From an uncultured Sutterella sp. (lineage in GTDB: Bacteria > Pseudomonadota > Gammaproteobacteria > Burkholderiales > Burkholderiaceae_F), in the NCBI GenBank assembly GCA_900754475.1, contig CAAECY010000019.1, positions 1 to 45,256 of the forward strand: a DNA stretch of 45,256 nucleotides. The letters run 5' to 3'. This document shows positions 41,784 through 45,256 of the stretch, piece by piece. The first letter of the stretch is position 1; every line of letters starts with the position of its first letter. A model generated the notes under the pieces. It made no database searches. It saw only the letters and a program-made list of their open reading frames with translations, and was not told the origin of the DNA. Both the position numbers and the translations under genes were made by a program.

Positions 41784-42848
41784 TCAGCAAACCTTCTGAG
41801 CGAGCGTGCCGTCGGCGTAGAGGGCCGCCATCTTGTCGAGGGCGACGGGCTTGATCTTCGCGCCCTGGCCTTCGCAGCCGAATTCGAGGTAGCGCTGCTT
41901 GCAGAGTTCAACCGAAGCCTTGCGGGCGGCCTTCATGAATTCGCGCGGGTCGAACTTCGAGGGATTTTCGACGAGGAAGCGACGAACCGCGGCGGTCATG
42001 GCGAGGCGGATGTCGGTGTCGATGTTGACCTTGCGAACGCCGTGCTGGATCGCCTTCTGGATTTCTTCGACGGGCACGCCGTACGTTTCGCGCATTTCGC
42101 CGCCGAATTCGCGGATGACGGCGAGGTATTCCTGGGGAACCGACGAGGAGCCGTGCATCACGAGGTGGGTGTTCGGGAGGCGTTCGTGGATTTCCTTCAC
42201 GCGCTGGATCGACAGCGTTTCGCCGGTGGGCTTGCGCGTGAACTTGTAGGCGCCGTGCGAGGTGCCGATGGCGATGGCGAGCGCATCGATCTGCGTGGCC
42301 TTCACGAATTCGGCCGCCTGGTCGGGGTCCGTGAGGAGCTGTTCGCGGGTCATCGTGGCGTCGGTGCCGTGACCGTCTTCCTTGTCGCCGCGCATCGTTT
42401 CGAGCGAGCCGAGGCAGCCGAGTTCGCCTTCGACGGAAACGCCGATGCAGTGGGCCATTTCAACGACGCGACGGGTGACGTCGACGTTGTATTCGTAGGA
42501 GGAGATGGTCTTGCCGTCGCTCATGAGCGAGCCGTCCATCATGACGGACGTGAAGCCCGAGCGGATGGCGCCCTGGCAGACGGCCGGGCTCTGACCGTGG
42601 TCCTGGTGCATGCACACGGGGACGTCGGGGTAGGCTTCGACGGCGGCTTCGATGAGGTGGCGCAGGAAGGCTTCGCCGGCATACTTGCGGGCGCCGGCCG
42701 AGGCCTGCATGATCACGGGAGCACCGACTTCGGAGGCCGCGGCCATGATGGCCTGAACCTGCTCGAGGTTGTTGACGTTGAAGGCGGGAACGCCGTAGCC
42801 GTTTTCAGCCGCATGGTCGAGCAGCTGACGCATGGAAACAAGTGCCAT
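41784..42848 (-). CDS. fba: fructose-bisphosphate aldolase class II
   Basis: 354 residues, the CbbA-like subtype. It interconverts fructose 1,6-bisphosphate and the two triose phosphates, here likely in gluconeogenesis with fbp. Zinc and catalytic residues: CMHQDHGQS (Asp83, His84), GVSVEGELG, GTSHGAYKF (His198) and MHGSSS. GGAG lies nine bases before ATG 42848; the frame is open to 42902. Confidence 0.96.
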   Translation of the reverse strand: MALVSMRQLLDHAAENGYGVPAFNVNNLEQVQAIMAAASEVGAPVIMQASAGARKYAGEAFLRHLIEAAVEAYPDVPVCMHQDHGQSPAVCQGAIRSGFTSVMMDGSLMSDGKTISSYEYNVDVTRRVVEMAHCIGVSVEGELGCLGSLETMRGDKEDGHGTDATMTREQLLTDPDQAAEFVKATQIDALAIAIGTSHGAYKFTRKPTGETLSIQRVKEIHERLPNTHLVMHGSSSVPQEYLAVIREFGGEMRETYGVPVEEIQKAIQHGVRKVNIDTDIRLAMTAAVRRFLVENPSKFDPREFMKAARKASVELCKQRYLEFGCEGQGAKIKPVALDKMAALYADGTLAQKVC

Positions 42849-42925
42849 GTCGATGAACTCCGAATGAGTGAGATGTTTCGGACGGCGCCGGGAGAAAAAC
42901 ACCCGCCGCCGACGCGTGGTATGTC

Positions 42926-42942
42926 AATCCTTGAGATTGTAT
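42926..42942 (-). promoter_or_regulatory. fba promoter with shared 17-base motif
   Basis: On the minus strand ATACAATCTCAAGGATT holds a -10 TACAAT (42941-42936), 16 of 17 bases as before purC. A TTGACA follows at once but has no fitting -10 of its own. Leader of about 80 bases. Confidence 0.5.
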
Positions 42943-42947
42943 CGGAA

Positions 42948-42975
42948 ACGCCCGCGGCCGATCGGCCGCGGGCGT
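42948..42975 (-). terminator. 28-bp perfect palindrome, terminator of amiC
   Basis: Twelve-base arms (ACGCCCGCGGCC) around GATC. It lies 21 bases past the amiC stop; only a short T-run (GTTTCC) follows. The fba promoter begins six bases further. Confidence 0.7.
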
Positions 42976-42996
42976 CTTTCCGAGTGTTTTTCGAGC

Positions 42997-44343
42997 TCAG
43001 TTGAGGAGCGTCGAGTCGGCTGCGAGCTGCTTTTTGATGCCGGTGAAAATCGCCCGGGCGATCTTTTGCTGGTGCGCGCTCGAGCGCAGGAGCTTTTCCT
43101 CTTCGGGGTTCGAGATGAAGGCCGTCTCGACGAGAATCGAGGGGATCCCCTGGCCCTTGAGGACGGCAAAGCCCGCCTGTTCGACGTGGTTCTTGTGCAA
43201 TCGGTTGATGCCTTTGATTTCCTGAAGCACGGCGGTGCCGAGCCCCAAGCTGTAGCCGATCGTCCAGTTCGAGGTCATGTCGACGAGGACGCTGGCGACC
43301 TGACGGTCCACGTCCTTGAAGTTGACGCCCCCGATCATGTCGGATTCGTTCTGGCTCTTTGCAAGCCACCGGGCCGCAGCCGACGTGGCGCCCTTTTGCG
43401 AAAGGGCGAAGACGGAGGAGCCGCGGGCGCTCGCCTTCACCCAGGCGTCGGCGTGGATGCTTACGAGCAGGTGCGCGCGCGCCTTTCGGGCGATCGCGAC
43501 GCGCCCCCCGAGACTCACGAAGTGGTCGGAGTTGCGCGTCAGAATCGCCTTCATGCCGGGTTCGGCCTCGATGAGCTTCGCAAGACGCCGCGCGATCTGA
43601 AGGACCACCGTCTTTTCCTGGGTTTTCCGGCGACCGATCGCCCCCGGGTCTTCGCCCCCGTGACCGGGGTCGACCACGATGACGAGTTCGGGGCGCGAGG
43701 GCTTCTTCGCGGGGGCGGGCTTTTTGCCGTCCGTCGCGGGTTTGCCGCCCGAGGGCTTTCCGGCGGAGCCGCCGCTCGCAGGCTTTGCGGGCGGGGGCGA
43801 CGTGTCCTTCCCGAGGTTTTCGAGAACGGACGCCAACGGATCCTCTTCGGTCGGTGCCGAGAGGATGTCGGTGTCGTCGCGCGAAGCGAGGATCTGCCCG
43901 ATGCTGTCGCGGGGGTGCTCGGGGTAGATGTCGAAGACCAGACGGTACTGATAGTTCGCGAAGGGTTTGAGAAGAAACACTTCGGGCTTCACTTCCGTCT
44001 TGAGGTCCATCACGAGTCGCACGGTGCCCGGTTTGTACTGACCGATGCGCATCGAGGCGATGTAGGGGTCGTCGGGCTTGACGGCCGCAATCTGGCGCTT
44101 GAGCGATTCGGTGAGCTGCAACCCGTCGATGTCGACTACGAGCCGGATGGGCTTCGCGGATCGAACGAAAAAGTGCCGGTACTTGAGCGGAGCATCCGAC
44201 TCGAGCGTCACGCGCGTGTATTCCTCGGCCGGCCACATGCGCACGGCGATCATCTTCGCCCCCCAGGCGATGTCGACGGGGGCGAGGGAGAGGAGGAGCG
44301 AGCCGGCGGCGGCTTGCATCAGGCGTCGGCGCTCAAGATTCAT
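42997..44343 (-). CDS. amiC: N-acetylmuramoyl-L-alanine amidase, AmiC type
   Basis: 448 residues. It cuts septal peptidoglycan so that daughter cells separate. A twin-arginine-type signal (NLERRRLMQ then a hydrophobic stretch, cut near AWG at 28) indicates Tat export. AMIN domain (about 32-140), a P/G/K linker (about 182-216) and Amidase_3 domain (about 219-445) with zinc ligands His228, Glu243, His297 and catalytic Glu406. ATG 44343 overlaps the tsaE stop in ATGA. Confidence 0.94.
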   Translation of the reverse strand: MNLERRRLMQAAAGSLLLSLAPVDIAWGAKMIAVRMWPAEEYTRVTLESDAPLKYRHFFVRSAKPIRLVVDIDGLQLTESLKRQIAAVKPDDPYIASMRIGQYKPGTVRLVMDLKTEVKPEVFLLKPFANYQYRLVFDIYPEHPRDSIGQILASRDDTDILSAPTEEDPLASVLENLGKDTSPPPAKPASGGSAGKPSGGKPATDGKKPAPAKKPSRPELVIVVDPGHGGEDPGAIGRRKTQEKTVVLQIARRLAKLIEAEPGMKAILTRNSDHFVSLGGRVAIARKARAHLLVSIHADAWVKASARGSSVFALSQKGATSAAARWLAKSQNESDMIGGVNFKDVDRQVASVLVDMTSNWTIGYSLGLGTAVLQEIKGINRLHKNHVEQAGFAVLKGQGIPSILVETAFISNPEEEKLLRSSAHQQKIARAIFTGIKKQLAADSTLLN

Positions 44344-44849
44344 TCGGCGTCCTTCGGCATGGAGGCGAGCAGCGCGCGGGCCGCTTCGGTTTGGGGGATG
44401 AGTTCGGCACGGCGACCGAGCCCTTCGACCGTCAGCTTCACGACGAGGTCGGCGGCCGGAAGGTACGGGGCGGCCTTTTCGCTCCACTCGGTGGCGCAGA
44501 TCGCCCCGGGGCGGAAGCATTCGTCAAAGCCCGCGTCTTCGAACTCCTCGGGCGTCTCGAAACGGTAGAAGTCGAAGTGATTGAATTCGAGTCCCTCGAC
44601 CGCATAGGTTTCGAGCAGCGAGAAGGTGGGGCTCTTTACCGCACCCTCCCAGCCGAGGCCGCGCAGGACGGCGCGCACGAGCGACGTCTTGCCCGCTCCG
44701 AGGTCGCCTTCGAGGCGAACGGCAAGACCCGTACGACGAAGTTCGTCGGCACGGGTGCGAAGGGCGACGGAGATCGCCCGACCGAGGCGATCGGTGTCCT
44801 CGGGCAGGGGTAAAGAAACGACCGTCGGAAGGAAAATTTCGTTAGACAT
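44340..44849 (-). CDS. tsaE: tRNA threonylcarbamoyladenosine biosynthesis ATPase TsaE
   Basis: 169 residues. The ATPase partner of TsaB/TsaD in t6A formation. Seen: Walker A LEGDLGAGKTSLVRAVLRGLG, the SPTFSLLETY segment and HFDFYRF. ATG 44849 is preferred to one at 44888 because the latter overlaps the -10 TATAAT. Four-base overlap with amiC, a common pairing. Confidence 0.93.
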   Translation of the reverse strand: MSNEIFLPTVVSLPLPEDTDRLGRAISVALRTRADELRRTGLAVRLEGDLGAGKTSLVRAVLRGLGWEGAVKSPTFSLLETYAVEGLEFNHFDFYRFETPEEFEDAGFDECFRPGAICATEWSEKAAPYLPAADLVVKLTVEGLGRRAELIPQTEAARALLASMPKDAE

Positions 44850-44886
44850 CCGTGAGTTTGAGTCGGCGGTAAATGAAAATCGCTCC

Positions 44887-44915
44887 ATTATAGGAGGTGC
44901 GGCCCGAAGCGGTAA
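44887..44915 (-). promoter_or_regulatory. promoter of tsaE-amiC
   Basis: Minus strand TATAAT (44892-44887) with TTACCG (44915-44910), 17-base spacer. Leader of about 31 bases to ATG 44849. Confidence 0.55.
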
Positions 44916-44971
44916 ATGAGCACGCGTGAGGGGGTCCCGAAACGATGAATGTAAAAGATTGTAAAAAGCAC

Positions 44972-45000
44972 TTGCGCAAAATCGAAAAGGTCTTCATAAT
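44972..45000 (+). promoter_or_regulatory. promoter of tRNA-Thr
   Basis: TTGCGC (44972-44977), 17 bases, CATAAT (44995-45000). An A-rich stretch with GTAAAAGATTGTAAAAAG lies just upstream and may act as an UP element. The tRNA begins about 50 bases after the predicted start. Confidence 0.65.
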
Positions 45001-45057
45001 TCGAATTCTCTGATGCGCGACGCTTCAAACGAAACGAAGCAAGCGGATCGAGGGAAA

Positions 45058-45133
45058 GCCGGTGTAGCTCAGCTGGTAGAGCAGCGCATTCGTAATGCGA
45101 AGGTCGGGAGTTCGAATCTCTTCTCCGGCACCA
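45058..45133 (+). tRNA. tRNA-Thr, anticodon CGT
   Basis: 76 bases including the encoded CCA. D stem GCTC/GAGC, anticodon loop TTCGTAA (CGT at 45091-45093), T arm GGGAG-TTCGAAT-CTCTT with two G-T pairs. The acceptor pairs GCCGGTG with CTCCGGC, leaving one T-T mismatch at the sixth pair. The anticodon arm resembles E. coli thrW as I remember it. Confidence 0.95.
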
Positions 45134-45140
45134 GAATTCA

Positions 45141-45170
45141 GAAGCCCGCGGATGAAAATCCGTGGGCTTC
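45141..45170 (+). terminator. hairpin after tRNA-Thr
   Basis: GAAGCCCGCGGAT (45141-45153) pairs with 45158-45170 (one wobble) over GAAA. The T-run expected of a terminator is missing; GCCGTT and the presumed intron start follow instead. Confidence 0.7.
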
Positions 45171-45176
45171 GCCGTT

Positions 45177-45256
45177 GTGTGCTCGGCATGGGCACGTTCT
45201 CAAGGGTGAAAGTCCCAAGCGCAGGTGGTAGCGCCAAGCGCATAGCCAGAGGCAAG
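45177..45256 (+). mobile_element. probable 5' end of a group II intron, cut by the window edge
   Basis: Starts with GTGTG, matching the group II consensus GUGYG. A short stem GTGCTC/GGGCAC follows, then GGGTGAAAGTCCC (45204-45216) and AAGCGCATAGCCAGAGGCAAG at the edge, which I recognise as the typical start of domain I in bacterial group II introns. It lies six bases after a terminator-like hairpin, the usual target of class C introns. The reverse transcriptase would lie outside the window. Confidence 0.65.

Noticed and set aside
42904..42926. TTGACA on the minus strand as the -35 of fba
   Set aside because: No -10-like hexamer lies 16-18 bases downstream. The shared TACAAT motif just upstream is the better candidate.
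45025..45255. Small open frames over the tRNA and the right edge
   Set aside because: They overlap a clear tRNA gene and an intron-like RNA structure and have no ribosome site.

Overview
The window is GC-rich chromosomal DNA from a Gram-negative bacterium. Gene content and order (purC/purE/purK, tsaE-amiC, nadD-rsfS-rlmH-maf, rare ATG-independent starts, protein similarity by eye) point to a betaproteobacterium of the order Burkholderiales. The anaerobic respiratory genes (Wolinella-type diheme fumarate reductase subunit, tetraheme quinol cytochrome with an FNR box, molybdate uptake, aryl-sulfate sulfotransferase) suggest a gut genus of the Sutterella/Parasutterella type. That placement is inference; there is no rRNA gene here.

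Layout. 1-3.1 kb: two divergent M20 metallohydrolases (a carbamoylase/allantoate amidohydrolase type and an AbgA type). 3.4-5.6 kb: yebC and purD. 5.8-8.8 kb: an exported protein of unknown function, then nadD, rsfS, rlmH and maf, in one direction. 8.9-9.9 kb: a cytosolic protein made of three tandem FKBP domains. 10.1-14.1 kb: a very large protein with a degenerate DEAD-box core and a long disordered tail. 14.2-16.5 kb: a small lipoprotein and a three-domain Xaa-Pro aminopeptidase. 16.6-17.4 kb: an orphan diheme cytochrome b (FrdC). 17.9-23.2 kb: upp, a LapA-like membrane protein, fbp and pepN. 23.3-27.9 kb: tetraheme cytochrome c, modE, and divergent modABC. 28.0-31.5 kb: purB and a periplasmic aryl-sulfate sulfotransferase. 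31.7-35.6 kb: an orphan FixJ-type regulator, DUF72 protein, nitroreductase, cyclase-family hydrolase and a coupled thioesterase. 35.6-42.8 kb, all leftward: murI, EamA transporter, Sua5, purK, purE, purC, dgkA, fba. 43.0-44.8 kb: amiC and tsaE. 45.06 kb: tRNA-Thr(CGT), followed by a hairpin and what looks like the 5' end of a group II intron running off the right edge.

Most genes are housekeeping (purine synthesis, gluconeogenesis through fba/fbp, NAD and tRNA modification, cell wall). The accessory signal is anaerobic metabolism: quinol-linked cytochromes and the molybdate system would serve periplasmic molybdoenzymes encoded elsewhere. The least ordinary items are the degenerate helicase with its roughly 800-residue tail, the triple FKBP, the orphan FrdC, the CX3CH cytochrome, the group II intron edge, a 17-bp promoter motif shared by purC and fba, and a phased palindrome cluster between modC and purB. 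I saw no CRISPR array, no complete insertion sequence, no phage genes and no recognisable defence system.
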